From: Microstegium vimineum
Taxonomy: Eukaryota > Streptophyta > Magnoliopsida > Poales > Poaceae
Direction of reading: 5' to 3'
Assembly (NCBI GenBank): GCA_022036555.1
Contig: CM039140.1
Location: 1,054,001-1,118,000, forward strand
DNA length: 64,000 nucleotides
The position numbers and the translations under genes are program-made. Below are positions 45,876 to 56,203 of the stretch, in pieces (position 1 is the stretch's first letter; each line of letters begins with the position of its first letter). The notes beneath the pieces were generated by a model. The model was not told where the DNA came from. It did no database searches and saw only the letters and a list, made by a program, of their open reading frames with translations.

Positions 45876-47053
45876 CTACACCTTGATGAAAGGCCGGTAT
45901 AGTCTCTGCGCGGTCTGGGCCGCGAGCGTGGCCCGGAGCTTCATGTCCTTGAGGGCAGGGTCCTCCAGCAGGAGCACCTTGTCCCTGTCCCTCACCCCGA
46001 CCATGTGGAGGTAGTCGCCGTCCTCCCTCTCCTTGCCCCTGAACAGCAGCCTCTGCTCCCGTGGCTCAAGCCCTGTCACCATGGACAGCACCGCCTTCAG
46101 CTCCTCTGCAAATCATTCGCACGGACATGCATGCGTTAGATCTCAGGTCCCTTGTCTGAATGGTCATGTATGCAGGGATGCCCATGTCACTGATGAGTTG
46201 TTGAGGGTGACTTGGGTGACACTGACGATGTAGTGCTGATGTCTGATGATGTAGGTGACTTGGCTAGTGGACACATGCATCTCAATGGGCAGAAATGAAA
46301 GTGCTAACCGTGATTGGATGGCAGGATCTTGGCTCTGTACTGTTTAGTCCTTGCCCAAGTTGATTCTCAGTACTTTAAGTTTCAGTATTACTAGTATCCA
46401 TTAGGGGCCCAAACTGCAGCTGAGCAGTTTTTTTGTTGGTGTGTGCTGGATACTTGCATCTAGAACTAAATAACTTATGTAGTTGTACTATGAAACCAGC
46501 TTATTGTAGTTGTACCCAACGTATGCAGAATCATAAGAACACTTGCATACTAACCGTTCCAAAGCCTTCATAGTTTGTTACTGGTGAGCTTTATGGAATA
46601 TTCATCTTTTTTACTAGCACAAGAAGGTGTGCTAATAAACTCTTTATTTAAGGGTGAAACCACAAAGCCCAAAAAGAAATCATGCATTGGTCAAAACAAG
46701 TTTCTAGGGGACACACACACAACATAACCAAACTCAGACAGAGGAAGTGAGCAGTCACTAAAAAAAATGTTCAGACTAGCTACTATACACTCACCAAAAG
46801 TGCAGGTAGCCCCGATGGAAACGTCATGCCAGGAGAAGCCAGTGGCCACCCTGACGGTGATCACCTCCACGTCCGGGCGCCCCTCCCTCTTCTGCACCAG
46901 CATCCCTCCGGGCCTCACCTCCCACTCGATCTCCCCACGGCCACGGCCACCACTGCCGACATCCCCGGCGTCGCTGCTGCTGCTGCTGCCGGCGGTGCTG
47001 CCCTTGGAGGAGCTCCTCCTGAACAGCTTCTTGGAGCACCTCAGCTTGATCAT
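45876..47053 (-). CDS. Ubiquitin-like protein, BAG N-terminal type (paralogue 1)
   Basis: Two exons on the minus strand: 47053-46795 (259 nt) and 46105-45876 (230 nt), with GT-AG intron 46794-46106; 162 residues. Residues 1-40 are basic then Ser/Gly-rich. Residues 43-56 read EWEVRPGGMLVQKR, the signature preceding the ubiquitin-like fold in plant BAG1-4 proteins. The ubiquitin-like domain spans about 62-135 (VEVITVRV, then LLFRGKERED and DKVLLLEDP). The chain ends soon after, so the Hsp70-binding BAG domain of BAG1-4 is absent. Arabidopsis has comparable short ubiquitin-like proteins of about 160 residues (At5g14360 type). Such a protein could engage the proteasome or ubiquitin receptors but not Hsp70 through a BAG domain; this is inference. 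The start is the only ATG giving this N-terminus and lies about 145 bp from a TATA box. The gene is intact. Confidence 0.9.
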
Positions 47054-47196
47054 TGTGGCAAACGCCCGGCAAATAGTGTGGCTGCTCGCTCCAGCAGCAA
47101 TGGAGAGCGAGGAGGATGGAGAAAGAGGAGGAAAAGGAGCGGTGAGTCACGCTGAAATGGTGGTGCGGCCGTAGTACAACTCAAGAGGTCACTGTG

Positions 47197-47204
47197 TATA
47201 TATA
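47197..47204 (-). promoter_or_regulatory. TATA box of UBL paralogue 1
   Basis: CTATATATACAC on the minus strand, about 145 bp before the ATG at 47053. The TATA core and the flanking CCCC-CTATATAT context are shared with paralogue 2 (55148-55155), which supports function. Confidence 0.65.
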
Positions 47205-47420
47205 GGGGAGGAAAGGAAACACGAAAGAGAGGGCCAGGCCGAGGCCATGGCAGTGCGTGCACAGGACAAGCTTTAGAAGCGTGCGTTCGTTACTTCGTTG
47301 AAGCAAGAAATAAAGGTTCTGGTGAGTGGTGAGAGACTGAGAGGGGACAATAGGACAGGCGATCTTCGCAAAGTCCAAAACGGCTAGCTCACAGATGCGG
47401 AGGAGCTGCTCAATCTGCTC
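47205..47420 (-). promoter_or_regulatory. Conserved upstream promoter region of paralogue 1
   Basis: acaagctttagaagcgtgcg (47264 onward) and the gcgatcttcgcaaagtcc and tagctcaca blocks have counterparts at 55219-55320 upstream of paralogue 2. Conservation in duplicated genes suggests shared ancestry and possibly retained control elements. Confidence 0.55.
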
Positions 47421-47715
47421 CAATTTGCAGTAGCTGTAGCCCGCGGCTGGCGGTGGCGGGCTTCCACGAACCGGGGCTGACATGTGGAGCCAACTGCCCA
47501 GCCTGTTTGGCTTTCCGTGTCTGCTCCAACACAATCACAATCAAGAAAGAAAAAAATGATGATAATGAAGATTTTTTTATTAACACAAATGCAGACTTGG
47601 ACACTCACGTATACCTATTACTGGGATATTAACACAAATGTCTTGTAAACTCCTTGCATGGAGCTAGAATTTTCTACACAACAAAATGGTGTTGGTCTAT
47701 TGAACAGCAACTGAC

Positions 47716-47840
47716 GGCCTGTTCGTTTGGCAGGATTATGCACTGTTCTGATAGGATTATGCACTTCTGACTGATTTTTTGTGAGAGAAAAACACTATGC
47801 TGGCTGAATTTAAACCGGCTAAAAAGTCATGCGAACATGC
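47716..47840. mobile_element. Small MITE-like element
   Basis: Starts ggcctgttcgtttgg and ends catgcgaacatgc; the outer bases form short inverted repeats (gcctgttcg against cgaacatgc, 8 of 9). Related ttcgtttgg/ttatcagc-type sequences occur near 14600, 34510 and 50090. The target duplication is unclear. Confidence 0.45.
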
Positions 47841-48159
47841 TGTGATATGATATGCAGGCTAGCTCTACTACACAGACTAGACTATCCTTTATCCCCAGTT
47901 TAGACAAATATATGACCTTGAATTCTTTTGATGACGACATGCATCGTATCGTCAATTACATGGCCTTTTTTAGTACTGCTCCCGGCTAGGAAATATGATT
48001 TGCATTTGGCTTGTCGGGTAAACATGCATGGTCAAACAGCCTGATATATAGAATAGTACTTTTTTTTCTTGAAATATATATAGAATAGTATTAGTAGAGA
48101 GCGTGCGCAATGTGACACATGCTGGGAGAAAAAAAAAACTGAGCCGCAATGCAAGAGCA

Positions 48160-48300
48160 CGATGGTTAGGGTTGTCGGTTAGGTCGTAAACCTACCGTGA
48201 TTATTGTAGTTGCTGGCGGTTGTGGGCGCAAGTTTTCCGGCTCGTGTCCCGCGCCTTGTGCTCGCCACTGATGCGCGCACGTATGCACGAGCTGGCCCGG
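48160..48300. repeat. Duplicated flank (copy 1) of the UBL segment
   Basis: Blocks aacctaccg, ggcggttgt, agttttccggct and tcgccactgatg occur here in the same order as at 59640-59755. After subtracting the 3.6 kb insertion at 55334-58955, the distance from the paralogue start codon is similar in both copies (about 1.1 and 1.0 kb). This marks the outer part of the segmental duplication. Confidence 0.65.
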
Positions 48301-48496
48301 CCGGGTAAAGGATGATGTCAATGTGTGCTAGCGCTAGCTGCTTAGCTGTAGAGAGATTTTGTTTATATGAAGTGATGTGTATCGCAGCAGCAGTATATTA
48401 ATTATTTGGGTTGATGAACCTTTAGGGGAGACTGTTTAATATTTTTCCTTGCTAGAGACCAAAACATCAAACATCCGAAGTAGATTAAGCTTATGC

Positions 48497-48947
48497 CATC
48501 CCGCGGGTGAAATTCTTTGGCTGGCTCCTTACAAAGAACAAGATCAACTGCAAGAGCACGCTGAAGAAGAAAACAATCCTCCAGGAGGACATATGTGCCA
48601 TATGCAAACAGGGCTTGGAAACAGCAGATCACATTGTTTCGGGTTGTGCATTCACCAAAGAGTTATGGAGTCTGATCGTGTGGAGAGTCCAGGACATAGC
48701 GGTTGTCCAGAACCTGTGGGACACCAAAGCTCCAGTAGCCATGCCGAGAATGGCTCATTCAACACTCATACTCCTCATCTGCTGGGAGCTCTGGAAGCAC
48801 AGACATGATGTGGTCTTCCGAGGGATGCTCCCCAATCATGCGCGTCTGATTGCTGCCTGCCGAGGGTCAGCGAGGGACTGGAGATGCCGCCTTCCGATGA
48901 ACAATGCTCCTCTTGTCAGCTTCTGGTGTAATAATCTCCCTGTTTAA
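48497..48947 (+). pseudogene. LINE zinc-binding domain (zf-RVT) fragment
   Basis: The frame opens at the truncation point (RVKFFGWLLTKNKINCK) with no genuine start codon and ends TAA at 48945-48947. It carries CAICKQGLETADHIVSGC (C-x2-C ... H-x4-C), the signature of the domain at the C-terminus of plant LINE polyproteins, then a CWELWKHRHDVVF-type block. The frame is open throughout, so the insertion is not ancient. Confidence 0.85.
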
Positions 48948-49088
48948 CTCTGTTTTCGTTCCATTGTTGTATCCTCTTTGAACTTGTTTGGGGCCTGGCT
49001 CCCTGCCACCGCCAGCTCGCGCTAGCATATGTGGCTTAATATCAGGTGGGGTTGTTCTAACCCCCCGTCGTTTGACCTCAAAAAAAAA
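48497..49088 (+). mobile_element. 5'-truncated LINE insertion with 15-bp target duplication
   Basis: The 15-mer agattaagcttatgc occurs at 48482-48496 and again at 49089-49103, immediately after a poly-A run. Between them lie about 590 bp of LINE 3' sequence: the zinc-binding reverse-transcriptase-associated domain, a 3' untranslated region, and the poly-A. This is a textbook target-primed reverse-transcription product truncated at its 5' end. Confidence 0.9.
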
Positions 49089-49103
49089 AGATTAAGCTTA
49101 TGC

Positions 49104-50200
49104 TTTACAATACAGTTGTGATGCTTTGTATCACGACAAGCATGTACTCTACCTCTACACGGTAATATATATACTTTGCAGACCGAAAAAAATCGTATGT
49201 ATGAGCGCCCGTGGAGCTTATCTAGATGGCGCCGCTTCTCTCAAGATTACCACTGCATGTCTTTTTATCTTTATTTATTGAATCGGTTGTATCCAACCGA
49301 ACAAGTATCGTGAAAAGCGCGCATGCATGTGAAATCCAGGTCAAAAAAAACAATCAATCAGAGCATGTGAATAAGCTGGACGACCGCTTTTACTGAAGGT
49401 ATTGCATTTCATATACAAAGGTGCTGGTCGCCTGGGTGGCACTCAACGGAAAGTATATAAGCAAATGTATATTCGCAGATGGATCAGCTTTTGGTTTGAA
49501 TCTAGCATAGGACACAACATAGAAGAATCTCGAGAGAAATGCGACAGTATGGCTAGGACTTTTTCTAGTGTTTTAAGTAGTAGTATAAACACTACAATAA
49601 GTTATAATACATATATAGAAATTCTCACTAAGACACATTTAGAAGGGAAAGCTTATACTAAATTTTGAATACCAAAATATTAAGAGAACACTCCATCTCA
49701 CTAGAAGAATTTTTAGATTTCACTAAGACATATTTAGTAGGAAAAGTTTGTACTGAATTTTGAGTAACAAAACACTAAGAGAACATCACTTCACTAGGAG
49801 AATTTTTAGATTTTAGTAGTGTATAAGCTCAATACCATCAAAAAATACCGTGAGGTGGAGCACGATCAATACAGAAGGTCACATATTACTTGTACGACAG
49901 TGGGGCAATCCCGAAAAGAGTAGGAAGATGGAGGCAACATATGTGCCTATTAGACTTGAGAAAATTTTGCTCAACCCGACTTCTTTAAGGGATAGGGTCT
50001 TGACACAAATCTCGCCGCACAAAAAATTTACACCGTAAACTATGCGGCCTGCCCACCTAGGCCCGACTAAAAAATCTGCCTGACCCGCAACCTATTCGTT
50101 TGGCTTATTAGCCCGACTTATCAGCTATTGTACATTATTTTTCTTCACAATAAAAACAGGTAAAAATAACATTAATCGTCTTATCAGCCACAGAAATGAT
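49104..50200. repeat. Spacer with an approximately 110-bp tandem duplication
   Basis: 49615-49815 holds two copies of a unit ending actagaagaatttttagatt / actaggagaatttttagatt. The remainder is AT-rich, ending near 50090-50200 in a MITE-like ttcgtttggcttattagccc / ttatcagccaca sequence. No gene. Confidence 0.5.
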
Positions 50201-51840
50201 CAGACGACTGATCGTGTGTCCTAGCTAAAAAACGGTAGCAGTTCATGGAATTGAAAGACAACCTAAGCAATTCTAGTAGGAGAAGAACGAACAAGACGGA
50301 ATGTAATGCGGAAATGTAAAGAGCTAGGGAAAAGGAATTCTCATTAACGCAGCGATGTTTTCCCGAGGTATCGAGGTGTCGACACACCCCCCTAGTCCTC
50401 GTTGGAGCACCTCGCAAGGTATCGCTCCCCCTCAATCCCGCGCAAGGGATGAGTGCTCTCTACGGGCTGATTCTTTGCCACTCCGGCTCGGTGAATCGCC
50501 CACAACCGATCACAGAAGCTTGGAGAAGAGCCGCCGACAATCTTCCGGCGATCACTTCCTCCGAACACCACCAAACCATCTAGGTGCTGTCGAACACCAA
50601 GAGTAACAAGCACAAGACTTTCACTTGACCAACTCAAGGCTAGGAAGGTGGATGGATGCACACAAGTCACTCCTAATCACTCTAGGAGGGAAGAACAAGA
50701 TGGAATCTCTCAAATCTCTCCTTCACTAGACACTTGGCTCTCCAAGAACTCTCTCCAAGTTTCTCCAGGTGTCACACAGGCCAAGAGCCCTGGTTTGGAC
50801 GAAATGGGCAACTATAAATAGTCCTCATCTCCAAAATTAAACTAGCCGTTTTTTACTTTTTCCCTTTTCTGCGAAGCGTCGGACAAGGCTGAAGCCGTGA
50901 CCGTCGGAGCAAACTGAGTTGTCCGAAGCCTTTCTTTAGTTCAGATCACAACTGAAACAAGCACCGTCGGACAACATCCAATAGTCCGACGCCCTGGTCC
51001 GACGCACTGGTCCGGAGCCAGGGTGCTCACCGAGTGAAAACTCATTCTCTCTTTCGAACCTCCGGAAAACTCGCCTTGGTCCGGAGCCCTGGTCCGACGC
51101 TCACGTCCGAACCCAGGGTGCTTACTGAGTGAACTCTTCACTCAGCAGCAGAGCGTCGGACATAACCGTCGGACTAGTCCGGAGCTCACTTCCTTTCACT
51201 CTTCTTCAAACAAGGGTCGTCGGACAAATCACCATTGATCTGACGCCATCCAGACAGATTGTCCGGAGCACTTTGCAGCTGAGATTGTGCCTAAGGCAGG
51301 ACCGTCGGACACCTTTCCTTGGTCCGACGCCTCCTAGGCAACCTTATCCGGAGCTCTTTTCTTCCCCTTTTTCAAGTCTTTTTACTAAGTCTTCTTAAGG
51401 GGTTTTGCTCCTACCAACTTAAGGGCTAACCAAGGGCTGATAGCAAGGTCTCTAGGACTAGTTGTGACAAGTGTGCACACACCAACTTTCCCAAACTTTC
51501 CTAGGTCAAGCTACTAACCTCATACCCCCTTTATAGTACGGTCAAAGAAAAAACAAAGTTCTAGCTATACTTAGTGCCCTTCTCAACCTTATGGCACTAA
51601 GGATTATCCTAGTCTTCAACTTGTATCTCCATCCTTTGAAACCGAAACGATTTCCATCTTGGGGGCATGAATATCCATTAAGCCCATTCAATTTGCATCA
51701 CTAATGACCTAACACAAATGACTTTACCTTTGCAAAACACACGTTAGTCATAGTGACCTAGTATTGTCGTTAATCGTCTAAACACAAGGGACCATGATTC
51801 TTCACCAGTGTAGCGGAATATGATGTCAAAATAGTCAGTC
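50201..51840 (-). mobile_element. LTR-like retrotransposon region with motif array
   Basis: On the minus strand there is a CTATAAAGGGGG TATA-like block (51525-51537), a CT- and purine-structured leader, and toward 50340-50460 a GGTGTGTCGACACCTCGATA region. This organisation resembles the long LTRs of grass copia elements of the Sirevirus type (inference). 50870-51360 carries a dense array of CGTCGGAC / GTCCGACG / TCCGGAGC words. LTR ends and target duplication were not located, so the boundaries are approximate. Confidence 0.45.
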
Positions 51841-53218
51841 ATATGAGTATCATCATTAAATGTTTTAAAGGCAATATTATCAGGTTATATATATATATAT
51901 GGGGCTTAGATAGTTCAACCTTGATATGATAAGGGTTATATAAGCTTTTTCCTACAATTTGCTAACTCACTGTTATGTCGGCATCCACGTATATAACATG
52001 ACACGTTAGTAAAAACAATAGAAAGTTATTCAAACAGTTTTTGATACTTGTGGTTTTACAGATGAAGGACCAAGTAGACAACTACTTAGTAGACCTTGAT
52101 AGTTCATGAGTTGATCAACCAGGTGAGATATCCCAAGTGTGCCACTAGCTAGCAAGCTAGCAGACCCGGATCCTTCATAGAAAACAAGCAACTAACTGAT
52201 CATCACCGACACAAGGCGTTCAATTGCCCAGCGTCTGAACTGCGATTGGCTTCCAAGAAGTTCACCAGCCAGCGGATGCACGTGGTTAGTACTACAGGCT
52301 GATTGCTGAACGTGTGCAGGACCAGGACATGCTAGTAGTAGTTGACAAGGACGCAATTTGTTTGTCATTACGCCTCGGAATCCCCGTTTTTCTTCGAGCT
52401 AAAGCATCCCTCATCAGTCGCCGTGGCACGCGAGGGCGGTGGAGGGTGGAGACAGGAGACCCATCTGCGGCTTGCGTGGATCGGGATTCCCCGCCGTACT
52501 GGGCGACGATCTTCCCATAATCCCATGCATGGAAATGGCGTTCCGACTGTCACGCCACGCCGCATTAATGTGACCAGTACCAGACTAGGCTAGCAGTGCA
52601 GTTTTGTGTAGGTGCAGCTGCAGCGATCGACATGAATGAGAGAGGGGAAGCTTTTGGTAGTACAGTGTAGGAGTCTATGCATACAAACAGTGGAGTATAC
52701 CCCCTATAAGATGCCACCAGGACAAACAGTGCTCTGTTTATGCTGCCCTTTGATCTACAGAGATACTCCGTACTATCAGTTGAGTGTCCGTTAGACTGTT
52801 GGTCAGTAAATTCAGAGATGTCAGTAAATTTGGCAGCCTCTTGTCATCAGCATGTAGCCAGAAACCCAATTTCGTGGACTGGTACTGGTAGTCTGGAATA
52901 GTAGGAACATGGCGCCTTATGATTTTGAAGCGAGCATCTGACGACCAATTTGTCAGTGTTTCAGAGGATATACACAGGGAAATCAAACTCTTTATCGCCG
53001 ACAAAACTGTACAACCCAGGAGGAGGTGAAGTTGTAATAAGAGGCATCAACCAACAAACGAAATCAAATGTCTGTCTCCAAATCATCAGTTGGAGCTGTG
53101 CAGGCCATTCAAAGTCGAAACTAGTATGCGTGGAACTTGCTAGGCCAGTAGGCCTGCATCATCTACTCATCCACAAGTTTGCATTTTCTTGACAGACAAA
53201 ACTTAGCATGCATATAGG
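51841..53218. other. Spacer, no recognised gene
   Basis: A short (TA)n occurs at about 51886-51900. An 88-codon minus-strand frame (52738-53004) has ordinary composition but no family I recognise. 52380-52540 is GC-rich. Nothing further was supported. Confidence 0.4.
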
Positions 53219-53229
53219 ATGACAGACAC

Positions 53230-53503
53230 GGGTACCTTCAAGCGATCTCATGTTGCGCCAATTCTTAGCGAGATTCTAGAGCTTAGTACAAGTTTTGTTG
53301 CCTTCTCTTTGATATATGCTCCCAGATCATGTAATCGAGTAGCACACTTGTTAGCTAAGCAAGTCTCATGTGACGTCAGGTTGGGAGAGTGGCAAATGGC
53401 CCCAACCTGCATCGATCACCTGATGGCGGAAGACTGTAACCCTGAGGCTCATTGACAAATGAATGAAGTCTGAATCGCAAAAAAAAAAAAAAAAAAAAAA
53501 AGA
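53230..53503 (+). mobile_element. 5'-truncated LINE insertion with 11-bp target duplication
   Basis: ATGACAGACAC occurs at 53219-53229 and again at 53504-53514, directly after a poly-A run of about 20. The insert carries the end of a LINE RNase H-like frame: residues FVAFSLIYAPRSCNRVAHLL then AKQ, with stop at 53453-53455. This is the R-x-x-N-x-x-A-x-x-L-A-K pattern. It is a very short, 5'-truncated target-primed insertion lying just downstream of UBL paralogue 2. Confidence 0.88.
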
Positions 53504-53759
53504 ATGACAGACACACACACACACTCAGCAGTTAGAAGTGCATTTCTACCTACAAATGAGAAAACACACAACTAACAAAGCAGTGCTACTCTGACTCTCA
53601 CATGAAAAGGGGGCTGTTTTCTTTGCCCATGCATGCATGGAGTGGTACTCAACACTGATTAGCAGCAGGCAATCACCAACCAAGAGCAGCCGAAATGATA
53701 CTGGTTTTACTCTATCAGTTAGGGTGGCAGCGGGCCAAGCCGGGCCAGGCTGGGCTGGC

Positions 53760-55017
53760 CTACACCTTGATAAAAGTCTGATACGGGCTCTGCACGGGCT
53801 GGGCCGCGAGCCTGGCCCGGAGCTTCATGTCCTTGAGGGCAGGGTCCTCGAGGAGCAGCACCTTGTCCATGTCCCTCACCCCAATCATGTGGAGGTGGTC
53901 GCTGTCCTCCCTCTCCTTGCCCCTGAAGAGCAGCCTCTGCTCCCGAGGCTCCAGCCCTGTCACCATGGACAGAACCACCTTCAGCTCACCTGCAATCATT
54001 TTATTTGCACGAACATACGCGTTAGTTATTAGGTTGTTGCGCGCATACATTCAATTCCGGAGTATGTAACGACAAATATTTCTTATGTTTATCAAAAAAC
54101 CAAACACGATTGTGACAGCTCGTCTCATGCTACTTAGGTGGCAAACTGACAAAGGATAGGAAGGTTCCCACTCAGGATCGTCATCGTGCACTTGCAGGTA
54201 GCTATGCAGACATGAGACATTGATCATTGTGCAGATTGCAGACATGCCCATGTCATTGTTTGTGTTTTCTATTACTCCTGCATGAACAACCCAGTGATAT
54301 AGTGTCATACTTGTGGAGTTGTTGAGGGTGACACACACTTCAGTCATTTACTCATTTTATTGCTGAAGTAGGTGACCCCGCTCGTGGTCGTGGAGTGAGG
54401 AAGGAACTCAGAAGGGTCAACAATGCTGACACAGTGCGTGGATCTGGATGTGTAAACAAAACTGCAGGTTGTGTTTTCGTAGTATTGACAGCTGTTTAGT
54501 TGTTGTCACAGCTGATTCTTACTTTCAGTATATATTCAGTATCCATCAGGGACCAAGCTACAACTGAACAATGGAGGCACGGCCTCGACAAGTGAACTCG
54601 ATCGATACACAATCACAGCAATGCCAATCGACAGACACACAGCTTTAACGATCTACGAAAAGATGGCTTTCAACTTCTCGTGACAAAACATGAGAGATTT
54701 GGCAAGCAAACAAATACAGTAGTAGCAGCCAAAATGCAGACAACGCGCGAGTACTGACCGAAAGTGCAGGTAGCCACAACGGAGACGTCGTGCCAGGAGA
54801 AGCCGGTGGTGGCGACCCTGACGGTGATGACCTCCACGTCCGCCCTGCAATCCCTCTTCTGCACCAGCATGCCGCCCGGGCGAACCTCCCACTCTATCTC
54901 CCCGCCGCGGACACTGCCGGCGGCATCGCCATCGCTGCTGCTGCCGCTGCTGCTGGTAGTGCTGCTCTTGGAGGAGCTCCTCCTGAACAGCTTCTTGGGG
55001 TACCTCAGCTTGATCAT
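53760..55017 (-). CDS. Ubiquitin-like protein, BAG N-terminal type (paralogue 2)
   Basis: Two exons on the minus strand: 55017-54759 (259 nt) and 53989-53760 (230 nt), with GT-AG intron 54758-53990; 162 residues, the same exon lengths and intron phase as paralogue 1. The N-terminus is MIKLRYPKKLFRRSSSK with a Ser/Thr/Gly-rich stretch. EWEVRPGGMLVQKR is unchanged, and the ubiquitin-like domain (VEVITVRVA ... LLFRGKERED ... DKVLLLEDP) is intact. Differences cluster in the Ser-rich linker and the last 20 residues (RARLAAQPVQSPYQTFIKV against RATLAAQTAQRLYRPFIKV). There is no BAG domain. No inactivating change was seen, so both copies appear functional. The promoter retains the TATA box but has a 3.6 kb retroelement beginning about 315 bp upstream of the ATG. 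Confidence 0.9.
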
Positions 55018-55147
55018 CTTCGGAACGAACTGAGCTCACGGTAGTACGGTACGTGCTGCTGCTCTTGCAGTTGCAGCTGTGCGTGCGTGTGGTGTGTGGT
55101 GTGGTGCTGGAATGCCGGTGTGGCCGTAGAAGAAGAGTCCGCTTTGC

Positions 55148-55155
55148 ATATATAG
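55148..55155 (-). promoter_or_regulatory. TATA box of UBL paralogue 2
   Basis: CTATATATGC on the minus strand in a CCCCCTATATAT context, about 132 bp before the ATG at 55017 and equivalent to the box of paralogue 1. Confidence 0.65.
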
Positions 55156-55333
55156 GGGGAGGGGGAGGGAGAGAAGTAGAAGAAGGAGGGGGTTGGACAT
55201 GGGCCATGGCCGGCAAAGGACAAGCTTTACAAGCGTGCGTTTGTTTAAAGAAAAAGGGCGCGATCCTCGCAAAGTGCCAAAGTCCAAAGCGGCGAGCGCG
55301 GGCTAGCTCAGCTCACAACACAAAGGCGCAAAT

Positions 55334-55536
55334 TGTTAGGGTGCGCCGCGGAATCTAGTACAACTCGCTATACCTACGAGCCGGCGCCCCTCGGGTCCAG
55401 GTCCATCGAAGCCCACAACATATCAGGCCCTGGGCCTAACTCAACTCAAAAGACTAGCCTGATAGGTGAGGGTTACCCCCGCCTTATATGTTGTGCTCCC
55501 CCACCATCAATTATCGATGTGGGACTAAACCCAACA
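55334..55536 (-). repeat. Outer LTR, left copy (203 bp)
   Basis: On the minus strand it runs TGTTGGG ... CCTAACA (TG..CA). It is preceded by a purine-rich GACGGAGGAGAT (55537-55548), a plausible polypurine tract. About 180 bp are repeated in the same orientation at 58779-58955. Confidence 0.7.
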
Positions 55537-55712
55537 ATCTCCTCCGTCACATATCGGACTCAACTCTTCCATCACACTACACCATGTGATCTCCGAAGAC
55601 GTTATCCAGGCCTCGAGTCCAACGCTCATCACACAACCCATGTGACCTCCAAGCGTTAACGGGCTCCCCCGTCACATGTGACCCCTGAGATTTTCTAGGT
55701 TTTCCGACCATC

Positions 55713-55725
55713 GGCTCCGATACCA
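55713..55725 (-). other. Primer-binding site, tRNA-Met type
   Basis: TGGTATCGGAGCC on the minus strand, differing by one base from the usual TGGTATCAGAGCC, lies two bases beyond the CTAACA end of the LTR-like block 55728-56114. Confidence 0.7.
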
Positions 55726-55727
55726 CT

Positions 55728-56114
55728 TGTTAGAGTGCTCGGTTAATTCCAGATCCAAACAGATCTACTAACCGACGAACGCGGAAGCATAGCCACCATA
55801 GAAGACGATACGCAAACGAGAACGACACTGAGGCACGATGTTTGTCGGTTAGTAGATCTGTGCCTAATCCTCAGGGCAATGACTATGGGCGCTCCTCCCC
55901 ATAATAAACAGCAGCTACACCGGCATCCGGGTGATCCCGCGGCCTCGCCGCCACCTTAACCAGCCGCCCAAGTCGTCTCTTGGTTACTACAGGGGTTGCC
56001 TCATATTTATGGCCCTCTAGGATACAGAGTTCGACTCCAACTCTATCCTAGCCCCTCATACAACTCAAGTCCAACGTAACCAAAATTGTACACATATTCG
56101 ACACATATCCAACA
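55728..56114 (-). repeat. Inner LTR-like block (387 bp)
   Basis: On the minus strand it begins TGTTGGATATGTG and ends CTCTAACA, followed by a primer-binding site, so it has the boundaries of a 5' LTR. It is also preceded by a purine-rich AAGGTGGAGTT next to the gag pseudogene, as a 3' LTR would be. It contains a 20-bp inverted repeat (55761-55780 / 55840-55859). Sequence identity with the outer LTR is limited to the last 20-30 bases. Confidence 0.6.
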
Positions 56115-56203
56115 AACTCCACCTTGACGAATATGCACGCCATCTTGAAGTCGTCATGCGCGAACCTCCGTGTACCCAGACTTGAGTCGTCTCCGTCCGC
56201 CGT

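Noticed and set aside
52738..53004. 88-codon minus-strand frame as a gene
   Set aside because: Composition is gene-like but there is no recognised family, exon partner or promoter; kept only as unexplained sequence.
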